NCBI GenBank assembly: GCA_026707335.1 | Contig: JAPOXB010000094.1 | Location: 17,087 to 22,261, forward strand | From: Chloroflexota bacterium | GTDB lineage: Bacteria; Chloroflexota; Dehalococcoidia; Bin125 | Direction of reading: 5' to 3' | Length of the DNA: 5,175 nt | In this document: positions 1 through 5,175 of the stretch, piece by piece | How positions within the stretch are numbered: position 1 is the first letter of the stretch | Layout: every line of letters begins with the position of its first letter | Notes under the pieces: generated by a model | What the model was told of the DNA's origin: nothing | Seen by the model: only the letters and a program-made list of their open reading frames with translations | The model's database searches: none | Position numbers and translations under genes: made by a program

Positions 1-646
1 CCAGGGGCTCGCCGCCGATCGACTCCAGGATGACGTCGTAGGGGCCGAAGGCGGGGGCATCGGCCAGGTCCTCGCCGATGACCACCTCGTGGGCGCCGGC
101 CTCCCGGGCGATCGCCTCCCGCTCGGGCCGCCGCACGGAGGCGACGACGTGCGCGCCGCCCTGCCGGGCCATCTGCACCGCCAGGTGCCCCACGCCGCCC
201 GATGCGCCGTCGACGAGCACGTTGCGCCCCAGCAGGTGCCCGCTGATGTCGAGGGCGTAGAGGGCCGTCAGGCCGGCGACGGGCAGCGTGGCGGCCTGCG
301 CGAAGCTGACGTCGTCGGGCAGGGTCGCGAGGGCGTGCGTCGCGACGGCGACCTGCCGCGCCCAGGCCCCGCTGCGCAGGAAGCCGACGACGCGGGCGCC
401 CCGCGGCGGCCCCGATCCGTCGGCCGCGGCCTGCGCGACGACGCCGGCCAGGTCCCAGCCGGGGCGGTAGCCGTCGGCGGCGCCGGTCAGGGCGCCGCGC
501 ACCTCGCCCAGGTTCAGCGACGTGGCCCGCACGTCGATCAGGGCTTCGTTGGGGAGCGGCTGCGGGGCGGCGACGGCCTGGATGCTGAGCCGCGCATCCA
601 CGCTGCTGTCCACCACGATGGCTTCGTTCGGGCGGGCGTCGGGCAT
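1..646 (-). CDS. Zinc-independent NAD(P)H:quinone oxidoreductase (MDR family), C-terminus beyond window
   Basis: Seen: an uninterrupted minus-strand frame from an ATG at 646 to the window edge gives 215 residues. Residues 1-125 read as the GroES-like catalytic domain of medium-chain dehydrogenases, with a GWDLAGVV segment at 63-70. The Rossmann domain begins around 140 and carries GASGGVG at 147-153, the glycine-rich NADP-binding loop typical of the quinone oxidoreductase branch (AASGGVG/GAxGGVG). No cysteine is present in the 215 residues, so the structural zinc cluster and catalytic Cys of classical alcohol dehydrogenases are missing. Known of the family: cytosolic NADPH-dependent reduction of quinones or alpha,beta-unsaturated carbonyls, usually 300-340 residues, so about a third lies outside the window. 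The start is supported by GGAGGT (652-657 on the complement) six bases or fewer from the ATG. It is divergent from the DinB gene. The substrate cannot be told. Family assignment is firm; quinone, enone or enoyl reductase remain alternatives. Confidence 0.9.
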   Translation of the reverse strand, partial: MPDARPNEAIVVDSSVDARLSIQAVAAPQPLPNEALIDVRATSLNLGEVRGALTGAADGYRPGWDLAGVVAQAAADGSGPPRGARVVGFLRSGAWARQVAVATHALATLPDDVSFAQAATLPVAGLTALYALDISGHLLGRNVLVDGASGGVGHLAVQMARQGGAHVVASVRRPEREAIAREAGAHEVVIGEDLADAPAFGPYDVILESIGGEPL

Positions 647-651
647 GGGGA

Positions 652-657
652 ACCTCC
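652..657 (-). promoter_or_regulatory. Ribosome binding site of the quinone oxidoreductase gene
   Basis: The complement reads GGAGGT followed by TCCCC and the ATG at 646. It is a strong Shine-Dalgarno match at a normal distance and fixes the start of the divergent oxidoreductase gene. Confidence 0.75.
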
Positions 658-708
658 GCGAGTGCACCGTGCGACGGGTCTTGCTGGCCGCAGGATAGCG
701 AGCCGCGC

Positions 709-737
709 TTGACGGGCGGGCCCGGAATCCAGAGCAT
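709..737 (+). promoter_or_regulatory. Weak candidate sigma70-type promoter for the DinB/lactonase pair
   Basis: TTGACG (709-714) matches five of six bases of the -35 consensus. A 17-base spacer leads to GAGCAT (732-737), which matches the -10 consensus at only three positions but includes the A at position 2 and the T at position 6. It lies in the divergent spacer in the right direction for the gene at 805 and would give a leader of about 60 bases. The -10 is poor, and in DNA this GC-rich a TTGACG can occur by chance, so this is a suggestion only. Confidence 0.25.
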
Positions 738-767
738 GGGCCGGTCGGGCCGTCGGCCGAGGGCCCA
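737..767. repeat. GC-rich inverted repeat with hairpin potential in the divergent spacer
   Basis: TGGGCC (737-742) is perfectly complementary to GGCCCA (762-767). Inside it, 743-748 can pair with 753-758 (four Watson-Crick and two G-T pairs) around the tetraloop GCCG, leaving GAG (759-761) as a bulge. The total is twelve pairs. No T-tract follows on either strand, so it is not a Rho-independent terminator. A transcript started from the candidate promoter at 709-737 would begin near 744 and lack the outer arm. The structure would therefore form only in longer transcripts or act as DNA. Confidence 0.4.
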
Positions 768-772
768 GCGGA

Positions 773-789
773 CATGACCAGTGGACATG
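773..789. promoter_or_regulatory. 17-bp near-perfect palindrome, candidate operator
   Basis: The sequence CATGACCAGTGGACATG is symmetric about G781. Seven of eight base pairs match across the dyad, and only A777/A785 fail. The central half-sites CCA/TGG are separated by one base, so an RNA hairpin is sterically unlikely and a DNA site for a dimeric regulator is the better reading. It also contains two copies of GGACATGA (770-777 and 783-790), 13 bases apart. It sits between the candidate promoter and the ribosome binding site of the DinB gene, a typical repressor position. No regulator gene lies in the window, so the cognate protein is unknown. Confidence 0.35.
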
Positions 790-792
790 ATC

Positions 793-796
793 GGAG
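793..796 (+). promoter_or_regulatory. Ribosome binding site that decides the DinB gene start
   Basis: GGAG lies eight bases before ATG 805. The in-frame upstream candidates GTG 781 and ATG 787 have no comparable site at proper distance and fall inside the palindrome at 773-789, so 805 is the preferred start. Confidence 0.6.
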
Positions 797-804
797 CAGA
801 ACCC

Positions 805-1338
805 ATGAGCGATGAGATGAGCTTGGGCGCCGAACTCGCGCAGTTGACGTCCGACGTACTGGAGCAGTCGGCGACGGCCATTGAGGATCTCAGCCTGGAG
901 CAGTTGCACTACCGGGCGGGCGACGACTGCAACTCGATCGCCTTCGACGCCTGGCACGTCGCGCGGACCGCCGACAACCTGATCCACTTCGCCTTCGCGC
1001 GCGAGATGCCCGTCTGGTTGCAGCAGGGGCTGAACGAGGCCTGGAACCTGCCCAAGGCCGACCAGGGCACGCTCATGTCGCCCGAGGAGGCGCACGCGCT
1101 GCGCTTCCCCGAGGCCGACAAGCTGGCCAAGTACTGCCGCGACGTGAAGGACGCCGTCGTCCCCAAGATCGCCGCCATGAGCGACGAGTACCTGTCCGGC
1201 ACGATCTTCATCAAGCCGCAGGGCGAGATGCGCCGCGTGCGGATCATCGGCCAGGTGATCGTGATGCATGGAGGGGGTCACAACGGGATGATCAACACCC
1301 AGCGCACCGTCCTGGGCGTGGGCGGCATCGGCATCTAG
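805..1338 (+). CDS. DinB-superfamily (DinB/YfiT-like) putative metal-dependent protein
   Basis: Encodes 177 residues, the normal size for this four-helix-bundle superfamily. Seen: an N-terminal amphipathic helix (about 8-28), then the signature NSIAFDAWHVARTADN at 43-58 with His51, and near the C-terminus HGGGHNGMI at 155-163 with His155 and His159. These three histidines match the metal-binding triad of DinB/YfiT and related thiol-dependent S-transferases, so the metal site looks intact. Known of the superfamily: members include bacillithiol and mycothiol S-transferases, maleylpyruvate isomerase and many uncharacterised damage-inducible proteins; they are cytosolic. Substrate and thiol partner cannot be inferred here. 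The start at ATG 805 rests on GGAG at 793-796; starting at GTG 781 would add eight residues with no family support. The lactonase gene follows after 13 bases, so the two probably form an operon. Fold assignment is fairly sure, function unknown. Confidence 0.82.
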   Translation: MSDEMSLGAELAQLTSDVLEQSATAIEDLSLEQLHYRAGDDCNSIAFDAWHVARTADNLIHFAFAREMPVWLQQGLNEAWNLPKADQGTLMSPEEAHALRFPEADKLAKYCRDVKDAVVPKIAAMSDEYLSGTIFIKPQGEMRRVRIIGQVIVMHGGGHNGMINTQRTVLGVGGIGI

Positions 1339-1351
1339 CGGCGCCGCGCCG

Positions 1352-2203
1352 ATGACGCATCCCACGATCCGCCCCCTGCTCGACGGCCTCGTCTTCCCGG
1401 AGGGGCCGCGCTGGCGCGACGGGCGCCTGTGGTTCTCCGACATGCACGCGCAGGAGGTCGTGGCGGTCACGCCCGGCGGCGAGCGCGAGGTCGTCGCGCG
1501 GGTGCCCGGCAACCCGTCCGGCCTGGGCTGGCTGGCCGACGGCCGCCTGCTGATCGTCTCGATGGAGGACCGCCGCCTGCTGCGTCAGGAGGCCGACGGC
1601 TCGCTGGTCGAGCACGCCGACCTCTCGGCGCTGGCCACGGGACGCTGCAACGACATGATCGTCGACGCGGCGGGCCGGGCCTACGTGGGGCACTTCGGCT
1701 TCGACCTGCACGAGCGGGCGCGCTTCGCGGAGGCGTCGCTGATCGCCGTCGCGCCCGACGGCAAGGCCTCCGTGGCCGCGTCGCCGCTGCGCTTTCCCAA
1801 CGGCACGGTCATCACGCCCGACGGCCGCACGCTGGTGGTCGGGGAGACGTTCGGCGGCCGGCTGACCGCGTTCGACGTCGGCGACGATGGGGCGCTGAGC
1901 AACCGGCGGGTGTGGGCGGAACTCGGCGTGCCCCCGGACGGCATCTGCCTCGACGCCGAGGGCTGCATCTGGGTCGCCGTGCCGCGGCCGGGCGGCTTCC
2001 TGCGGGTCGCCGAGGGCGGCGAGGTGCGGGCGCGCGTCGACCTCGACGGCTGGGGCGGCTACGCGTGCATGCTGGGCGGCGAGGACGGCCGGACGCTCTT
2101 CCTGCTCGAGGCGCGAACGGCCGACCCAGCCGAGATGTCGGGCCGGGGCAACGGGCGCATCCGCACGATGGAGGTCGACGCGCCCCGGTCGGGGCTGCCC
2201 TAG
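1352..2203 (+). CDS. SMP-30/gluconolactonase/LRE-family lactone hydrolase
   Basis: Encodes 283 residues, the usual length of a complete six-bladed beta-propeller of this family. Seen: FPEGPRW at 15-21 with Glu17; NPSGLGW at 54-60; RCNDMIVD at 98-105 with Arg98 and Asn100; FPNGTVITPDG at 148-158 with Asn150; PPDGICLD at 194-201 with Asp196. These line up, in order and spacing, with the divalent-metal ligands of regucalcin-type enzymes (Glu18, Asn154, Asp204 in the human protein) and its substrate residues Arg101 and Asn103, so the active site looks complete. Family role: metal-dependent hydrolysis of sugar or other lactones, normally cytosolic. No signal peptide is visible. The physiological lactone is not determinable. 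There is no clear Shine-Dalgarno sequence before ATG 1352. The 13-base gap after the DinB stop, which holds most of the palindrome GCGGCGCCGC (1338-1347), suggests translation by coupling or reinitiation. Confidence 0.88.
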   Translation: MTHPTIRPLLDGLVFPEGPRWRDGRLWFSDMHAQEVVAVTPGGEREVVARVPGNPSGLGWLADGRLLIVSMEDRRLLRQEADGSLVEHADLSALATGRCNDMIVDAAGRAYVGHFGFDLHERARFAEASLIAVAPDGKASVAASPLRFPNGTVITPDGRTLVVGETFGGRLTAFDVGDDGALSNRRVWAELGVPPDGICLDAEGCIWVAVPRPGGFLRVAEGGEVRARVDLDGWGGYACMLGGEDGRTLFLLEARTADPAEMSGRGNGRIRTMEVDAPRSGLP

Positions 2204-2234
2204 CCCGCGGCCCCGCGGACATCATCGCCGGGGC

Positions 2235-2264
2235 ATGACAGGGCACGGGCGGCAGTGCCAGAAT
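2235..2264 (+). promoter_or_regulatory. Candidate sigma70-type promoter of the acyl-CoA synthetase gene
   Basis: ATGACA (2235-2240, five of six to TTGACA) is followed, after 18 bases, by CAGAAT (2259-2264, four of six to TATAAT, with the key A2 and T6). It lies in the only sizeable gap between the two rightward genes. A start near 2271 would give a leader of about 67 bases. It overlaps the alternative ATG at 2263, which argues against that ATG as the translation start. Confidence 0.35.
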
Positions 2265-2275
2265 GCCGACACGCC

Positions 2276-2290
2276 CCCCCGACTCGGGGG
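2276..2290. repeat. Perfect C5/G5 palindrome in the synthetase leader
   Basis: CCCCCGACTCGGGGG is a perfect dyad about C2283. As RNA it forms a five-pair all-GC stem with a five-base GACTC loop. It starts a few bases after the expected transcription start of the candidate promoter. It could be an operator, a stabilising 5' leader hairpin, or the stem of an attenuated terminator for the upstream lactonase transcript. No T-run follows, so intrinsic termination is unlikely. Confidence 0.4.
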
Positions 2291-2324
2291 ACGCGCGCAG
2301 GCTGCGACCGCAGCCAGGAATCCC

Positions 2325-2330
2325 GGAGGA
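2325..2330 (+). promoter_or_regulatory. Ribosome binding site that decides the acyl-CoA synthetase start
   Basis: GGAGGA is followed by a seven-base spacer and ATG 2338, close to ideal. It sets the start at 2338 rather than at the in-frame ATG 2263, which has no such site and would add 25 residues of low-complexity, non-family sequence. Confidence 0.8.
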
Positions 2331-2337
2331 TGGACGG

Positions 2338-3903
2338 ATGTCAGAGCCAGCCATGAAGACCAACGTGGGCCAGTTCCTCACCCGGCGGGCGGCGCTCTCG
2401 CCCGACCAGGACGGCTTGGTCGACGCCGACACCGGCCGCCGCTTCAGCTTCCGGGAGTGGAACCTGCGCTCGAACCGGACGGCCAACGCGCTGACCGGAC
2501 TGGGCGTTGGGCCCGGCGACCGCGTGGCGCTGCTGGTGATGAACAGCGTCGAGTACGCCGAGAGCTTCTTCGCGATCGCCAAGCTGGGCGCGATCTGCGT
2601 GCCGCTCAACCTGCGGCTGATGCCGCAGGAGATCGCCTACATCCTGCGCGACTCGGGCGCGGAGACGCTGCTCTTCAGCGCCGAGGTGGCCCCCATCGCG
2701 CAGGCGCTGCACGCGATGGGCGGCGGCGACGCCGGCAGCCCCATCGAACGCTGGATCGGCGTCGCGCTGCCGGAGCGCCCCGAGTGGGCGCTGAGCTACG
2801 AGGCGCTGCAGGAGGCCGCGTCGGACGCCGAGCCCGAGGCGGGCGCGTCGGAGGACGACGTGCTGTACATCATGTACACGTCGGGCACGACCGGACTGCC
2901 CAAGGGGGCGGTGCACACGCACAACACCGCGACCTGGGGCGTCCTGACCATCCAGGCGACGTCCGACTCCCGCCAGGGCGACCGCTACCTGCTGTCGCTG
3001 CCGCTCTTCCACGTGGGCGCGCTGACGCCGCTGACGGCGAACGTCGTGGGCGGCGTGACCAACGTCGTCATGCGCATGTTCAACCCGCAGCGCGCCTGGC
3101 AACTCATCAACGACGAGCGGATCACGATCATGCTCAAGGTCCCGGCGATGCTGAACTTCATGCTGCAGGCCTACGAGCCCGGCAAGTACAAGCACGACCA
3201 GTTGCGCTTCTGCTGGAGCGGCGCGTCGCCGCTGCCGGTGGCGCTGATCGAGGCCTACGCCAAGCTCGGCATCCCCGTCCACCAGGTCTACGGCCTGACC
3301 GAGACCTGCGGCCCGGCCTGCCTGATCGCCGGCGAGGACGCGATGCGCAAGGCCGGCTCCACCGGCCTGGCCTTCTTCCACACCGACGTGCGCGTGGTCG
3401 ACCCGTCCGGCGCCGACGTCGCCCCGGGCGAGTCGGGCGAGGTGATCGTGCGCGGCAAGCACATCATGAGCGAGTACTGGAACAACCCCGAGGCGACGGC
3501 GGAGACGATCCGCGACGGCTGGCTCTACAGCGGCGACGGCGCCACGGTCGATGAGGACGGCTTCGTCTACATCCAGGACCGCATCAAGGACATGATCATC
3601 TCGGGCGGGGAGAACGTCTACCCGGCCGAGGTCGAAGGCGTGCTGATGCAGCACCCCGGCGTCGGCGACGCGGCCGTGATCGGGCAGCCGAGCGCCAAGT
3701 GGGGCGAGTCGGCGGTCGCGATCGTCGTGCGCAAGGATGCCGAACTCGACGCGGCGGGTGTGCTCGGCTTCGTGGCCGACAAGCTGGCGCGCTACAAGCA
3801 GCCCGTGACCGTCGAGTTCCTCGACGAGATCCCGCGCAACCCGTCGGGCAAGGTGCTCAAGCGCGTCCTGCGGGAGCAGTACCCCGGGCCGGCCCCCGAG
3901 TAG
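2338..3903 (+). CDS. Acyl-CoA synthetase (AMP-forming, class I adenylate-forming family)
   Basis: Encodes 521 residues, full length for FadD/MenE-type ligases. Seen in order: the P-loop-like A3 motif YTSGTTGLPKG at 180-190; A4 LPLFHVGAL at 221-229; A5 YGLTET at 318-323; A7 YSGD at 397-400 with the ribose-binding Asp400; the hinge A8 beginning DRIKDMIISGGENVYP at 414-429; and A10 PRNPSGK at 499-505 with Lys505, the lysine needed for adenylation. All core residues are intact. Reaction: carboxylate + ATP + CoA to acyl-CoA + AMP + PPi through an acyl-adenylate, with the C-terminal domain rotating between half-reactions. No transmembrane segment or signal peptide is evident, so it is cytosolic or peripheral. 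Chain length or aromatic specificity cannot be read from the motifs; fatty-acid, cyclohexane- or benzoate-type acids are all possible. The gene probably has its own promoter (2235-2264) and may also receive readthrough from the lactonase gene. Confidence 0.95.
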   Translation: MSEPAMKTNVGQFLTRRAALSPDQDGLVDADTGRRFSFREWNLRSNRTANALTGLGVGPGDRVALLVMNSVEYAESFFAIAKLGAICVPLNLRLMPQEIAYILRDSGAETLLFSAEVAPIAQALHAMGGGDAGSPIERWIGVALPERPEWALSYEALQEAASDAEPEAGASEDDVLYIMYTSGTTGLPKGAVHTHNTATWGVLTIQATSDSRQGDRYLLSLPLFHVGALTPLTANVVGGVTNVVMRMFNPQRAWQLINDERITIMLKVPAMLNFMLQAYEPGKYKHDQLRFCWSGASPLPVALIEAYAKLGIPVHQVYGLTETCGPACLIAGEDAMRKAGSTGLAFFHTDVRVVDPSGADVAPGESGEVIVRGKHIMSEYWNNPEATAETIRDGWLYSGDGATVDEDGFVYIQDRIKDMIISGGENVYPAEVEGVLMQHPGVGDAAVIGQPSAKWGESAVAIVVRKDAELDAAGVLGFVADKLARYKQPVTVEFLDEIPRNPSGKVLKRVLREQYPGPAPE

Positions 3904-3907
3904 GCCC

Positions 3908-3928
3908 AGACCGGTAGACCTAGACCGG
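3908..3928. repeat. Short AGACC tandem repeat between convergent genes
   Basis: Three copies of AGACC (3908-3912, 3916-3920 and 3922-3926) fill the junction between the two convergent stop codons and overlap the end of the minus-strand gene. CCGGT (3911-3915) and ACCGG (3924-3928) could pair as a five-base stem with an eight-base loop. There is no T-tract on either side, so I do not call a bidirectional terminator. Confidence 0.3.
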
Positions 3929-5026
3929 CCGCACCTCGACGACGCGTCCCGTCCGGGCCGACTCGCGCGCGGCGTCGAGGATGAGTTGCGCGCGCAGGCC
4001 GTCCTCGAAGTTGGGCGACGGCGACGTGCCCTCCGCGATGCCGCGCTCGAAATCGCGCAGCAGGCGGCGCGAGGACGCGATGATGGGCTCCTCCGGCAGC
4101 GGCTCGATGTCGGCCGGGCGGGGCAGCGGCGGACCCTCCTCGGCGTGGCCGAGCGGGCGGGCGGCGTCTTCCTCCTCCATCGGCGGCGTGTAGGTGACGG
4201 GCCCGTCGGAGAAGAGCCCCACGGGGCCGTGATGGGCGACCGTGCCCCCCGGCCCGGTGATGTAGAGGTCGCCGAAGCCGGGGATGCGGCCGCTCCAGAT
4301 CATCGAGACGTTGGCCGCGGCCCCCGACTCGAAGGTGAACGTGGCCGAAAAGTAGTCGTCGGCGTCGGACGTGAGGTGCTCGCCCGTGTCGGGGTCGATG
4401 CGCAGCGGCTCGTGGACGGCGATGTGCGCGTACACGCTGGTGATCTCGCCCATCCAGCCGCGCAGCGCGTCGAAGTAGTGGGAGCCCTGTTCGTTCAGCG
4501 CGCCGCCGCCCATCGCCAGCTGCGAGCGCCAATCGAGTCCGCCCGCGGACATCAGGCGGGCGAAGTACAGATTGGCCGTGGCCGACTGCGGCCGGCCGAT
4601 GCGCCCCTCCTCGATCAGGCGAGTGATGTGCAGGCGGTGGTCGGTGTGGCGGAACTCGAAGTTCACCATCGTGGTCCGGTCCGTGGCCGCGGCGGCGGCG
4701 ATCATCTCCCGCGCCTCGGCCTCGGTCATCGCGAAGGGCTTCTCGCAGAGCACGTGCTTGCCCGCGTCGAGCGCGGCGAGCACGTGCTCGCGGTGCGTGG
4801 CCGTGGGCGTGGAGACGACGACGGCGTCGATGTCGTCGCGGCTGACGATGGCGCGGAAGTCGTCGCTGTGGTGGGGGATGCCGATCATCCCCGCGACCTC
4901 GGCCGCGCGGTGGGCGCGCCGCGAGAACAGCGCGACGATCTCCCATCCCTCGGCGCGCAGGGCCGGGGCCGTGACTTTCGTCCCGAAGCTCGACCCGAGG
5001 ATGGCGACTCGCTTGTTGAAGGGCAT
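3920..5026 (-). CDS. Gfo/Idh/MocA-family NAD(P)-dependent oxidoreductase
   Basis: Encodes 368 residues, typical for the family. Seen: the N-terminal Rossmann fold with RVAILGSSFGTKV at 6-18 (glycine-rich loop Gly11 to Gly15); STPTATHREHVLAAL at 72-86; the signature CEKPFAMT at 94-101 with Lys96 of the EKP motif; the C-terminal alpha/beta domain with EEGRIGRPQSA at 139-149; GGGALNEQGSHYFD at 173-186 with His183; and the closing FEDGLRAQLILDAARESA at 340-357. Known of the family: reversible oxidation of a hydroxyl on sugars, inositols or related compounds; Lys in EKP and His in GxH act in catalysis. The usual Asp four residues before that His (as in Bacillus inositol dehydrogenase) is Glu179 here. 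ATG 5026 was chosen over the in-frame TTG 5053 because GGAG (5033-5036) lies six bases upstream. It follows another same-strand gene by 39 bases, so an operon is likely. The substrate is unknown. Confidence 0.93.
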   Translation of the reverse strand: MPFNKRVAILGSSFGTKVTAPALRAEGWEIVALFSRRAHRAAEVAGMIGIPHHSDDFRAIVSRDDIDAVVVSTPTATHREHVLAALDAGKHVLCEKPFAMTEAEAREMIAAAAATDRTTMVNFEFRHTDHRLHITRLIEEGRIGRPQSATANLYFARLMSAGGLDWRSQLAMGGGALNEQGSHYFDALRGWMGEITSVYAHIAVHEPLRIDPDTGEHLTSDADDYFSATFTFESGAAANVSMIWSGRIPGFGDLYITGPGGTVAHHGPVGLFSDGPVTYTPPMEEEDAARPLGHAEEGPPLPRPADIEPLPEEPIIASSRRLLRDFERGIAEGTSPSPNFEDGLRAQLILDAARESARTGRVVEVRPV

Positions 5027-5032
5027 GGCGTT

Positions 5033-5036
5033 CTCC
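5033..5036 (-). promoter_or_regulatory. Ribosome binding site that decides the Gfo/Idh/MocA gene start
   Basis: The complement reads CTGGAGAACGCC then ATG 5026, so GGAG has a six-base spacer. The upstream in-frame TTG 5053 has no comparable site and would add nine residues before the Rossmann strand. Confidence 0.65.
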
Positions 5037-5065
5037 AGTTCTGCAGGCTCCAATGCTGCGCGCGG

Positions 5066-5175
5066 TCAGTCCCGTGCCCAGGGCGCGCGCTGCCCTGGCG
5101 GGGGGCGGAAGTTGGGGGCGACGGGGAGCGAGGCCGGCGGCGCCTCCGCCGGGGCGGCGGCGGCCGGGGCGGGGG
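5066..5175 (-). CDS. C-terminal end of an unidentified protein, Pro/Ala-rich tail (N-terminus beyond window)
   Basis: Reading the complement from the right edge, one frame gives 35 residues ending in TGA at 5066-5068. It begins PAPAAAAPAEAPPAS and ends FRPPPGQRAPWARD. Support: 33 of the 35 sense codons end in G or C, as in the neighbouring genes; the amino acids fit a Pro/Ala-rich flexible tail; and the stop falls 39 bases before the start of the next same-strand gene, a normal operon spacing. Another minus-strand frame stays open but reads as Arg/Pro repeats typical of shadow frames. No domain can be recognised, so I assign no function. It could be the linker tail of any cytosolic, membrane or secreted protein. 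In DNA this GC-rich an open frame of this length can occur by chance. Confidence 0.5.
   Translation of the reverse strand, partial: PAPAAAAPAEAPPASLPVAPNFRPPPGQRAPWARD

Noticed and set aside
89..712. 207-codon plus-strand frame opposite the quinone oxidoreductase
   Set aside because: Gly/Arg-rich translation without family features. The opposite strand encodes a clear MDR enzyme with GASGGVG and a strong ribosome binding site.
781..804. Upstream GTG 781 or ATG 787 as start of the DinB protein
   Set aside because: No ribosome binding site at proper distance, overlap with the palindrome, and no family residues gained; ATG 805 has GGAG eight bases upstream.
538..1512. 324-codon minus-strand frame across the divergent spacer, DinB gene and lactonase start
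   Set aside because: It would cover three supported genes or their control region, and its product has no recognisable domain; shadow frame.
2205..2218. Two CCGCGG copies (2205-2210, 2213-2218) just after the lactonase stop, considered as a terminator or repeat element
   Set aside because: Six-base GC palindromes are expected by chance at this composition; there is no stem plus T-tract and no further copies in an array.
1429..2238. Plus-strand frame overlapping the SMP-30 lactonase
   Set aside because: Arg/Gly/Ala-rich shifted-frame translation. The lactonase frame carries the metal ligands in the correct order.
2235..3554. 439-codon plus-strand frame overlapping the acyl-CoA synthetase
   Set aside because: Arg-rich shifted-frame product; it shows only distorted echoes of the ligase and no motif of its own. 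I also saw no sign of a frameshift in the real ligase.
2341..3654. 437-codon open frame on the minus strand opposite the acyl-CoA synthetase
   Set aside because: It overlaps a gene with all adenylate-forming motifs. Its translation is a His/Arg/Val/Ala-rich low-complexity sequence with no family features, the usual antisense shadow of a high-GC gene.
3792..4946. 384-codon minus-strand frame overlapping the Gfo/Idh/MocA gene
   Set aside because: Arg/His/Pro-rich shadow in the wrong frame; the genuine frame has the EKP and GxH signatures.
1..5175. A new defence, mobile or RNA-based system
   Set aside because: I saw no transposase, integrase, nuclease, reverse transcriptase, CRISPR-like repeats, tRNA cloverleaf or phage gene. 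All assigned products are common metabolic enzyme families.

Overview
The window is a very GC-rich stretch (roughly 70% GC by eye) with dense coding, G/C at almost every third codon position and short spacers. This points to a high-GC bacterium. An Actinomycetota or Chloroflexota-like genome is my guess from the gene styles (DinB-fold protein, zinc-free quinone oxidoreductase, SMP-30 lactonase, FadD-like ligase, Gfo/Idh/MocA dehydrogenase), but nothing in the sequence fixes the taxon. The high GC opens many long spurious frames on both strands. I kept only frames with recognisable protein families, or, at the right edge, frames with genuine-looking codon use.

Layout. Positions 1-646 (minus) hold the N-terminal 215 residues of a zinc-independent MDR-family NAD(P)H:quinone oxidoreductase, cut by the window edge. 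A 158-base divergent control region (647-804) carries a weak -35/-10 pair, a GC-rich inverted repeat and a 17-bp near-perfect palindrome. Rightward from it run a DinB-superfamily protein (805-1338) and, 13 bases later, an SMP-30/gluconolactonase-type beta-propeller lactonase (1352-2203), very likely co-transcribed. After a 134-base spacer with a plausible sigma70-type promoter and a C5/G5 palindrome comes a complete class I acyl-CoA synthetase (2338-3903). It converges, with only 16 bases between the stop codons, on a minus-strand Gfo/Idh/MocA oxidoreductase (3920-5026). Just upstream of that gene on the same strand is the Pro/Ala-rich C-terminus of a further protein (5066-5175), which runs off the right edge.

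How they may work together. All identified products are soluble enzymes of small-molecule metabolism: hydride transfer to quinone or enone, lactone hydrolysis, CoA activation of a carboxylic acid, and NAD(P)-dependent oxidation of a sugar, cyclitol or related alcohol. A catabolic or accessory island is a reasonable inference, but no shared pathway or substrate can be proved from the sequence. I see no mobile element, CRISPR array, tRNA, rRNA, toxin-antitoxin or defence system. The window looks like an ordinary metabolic region, and its most interesting parts are the candidate regulatory palindromes and the unassigned gene at the right edge.
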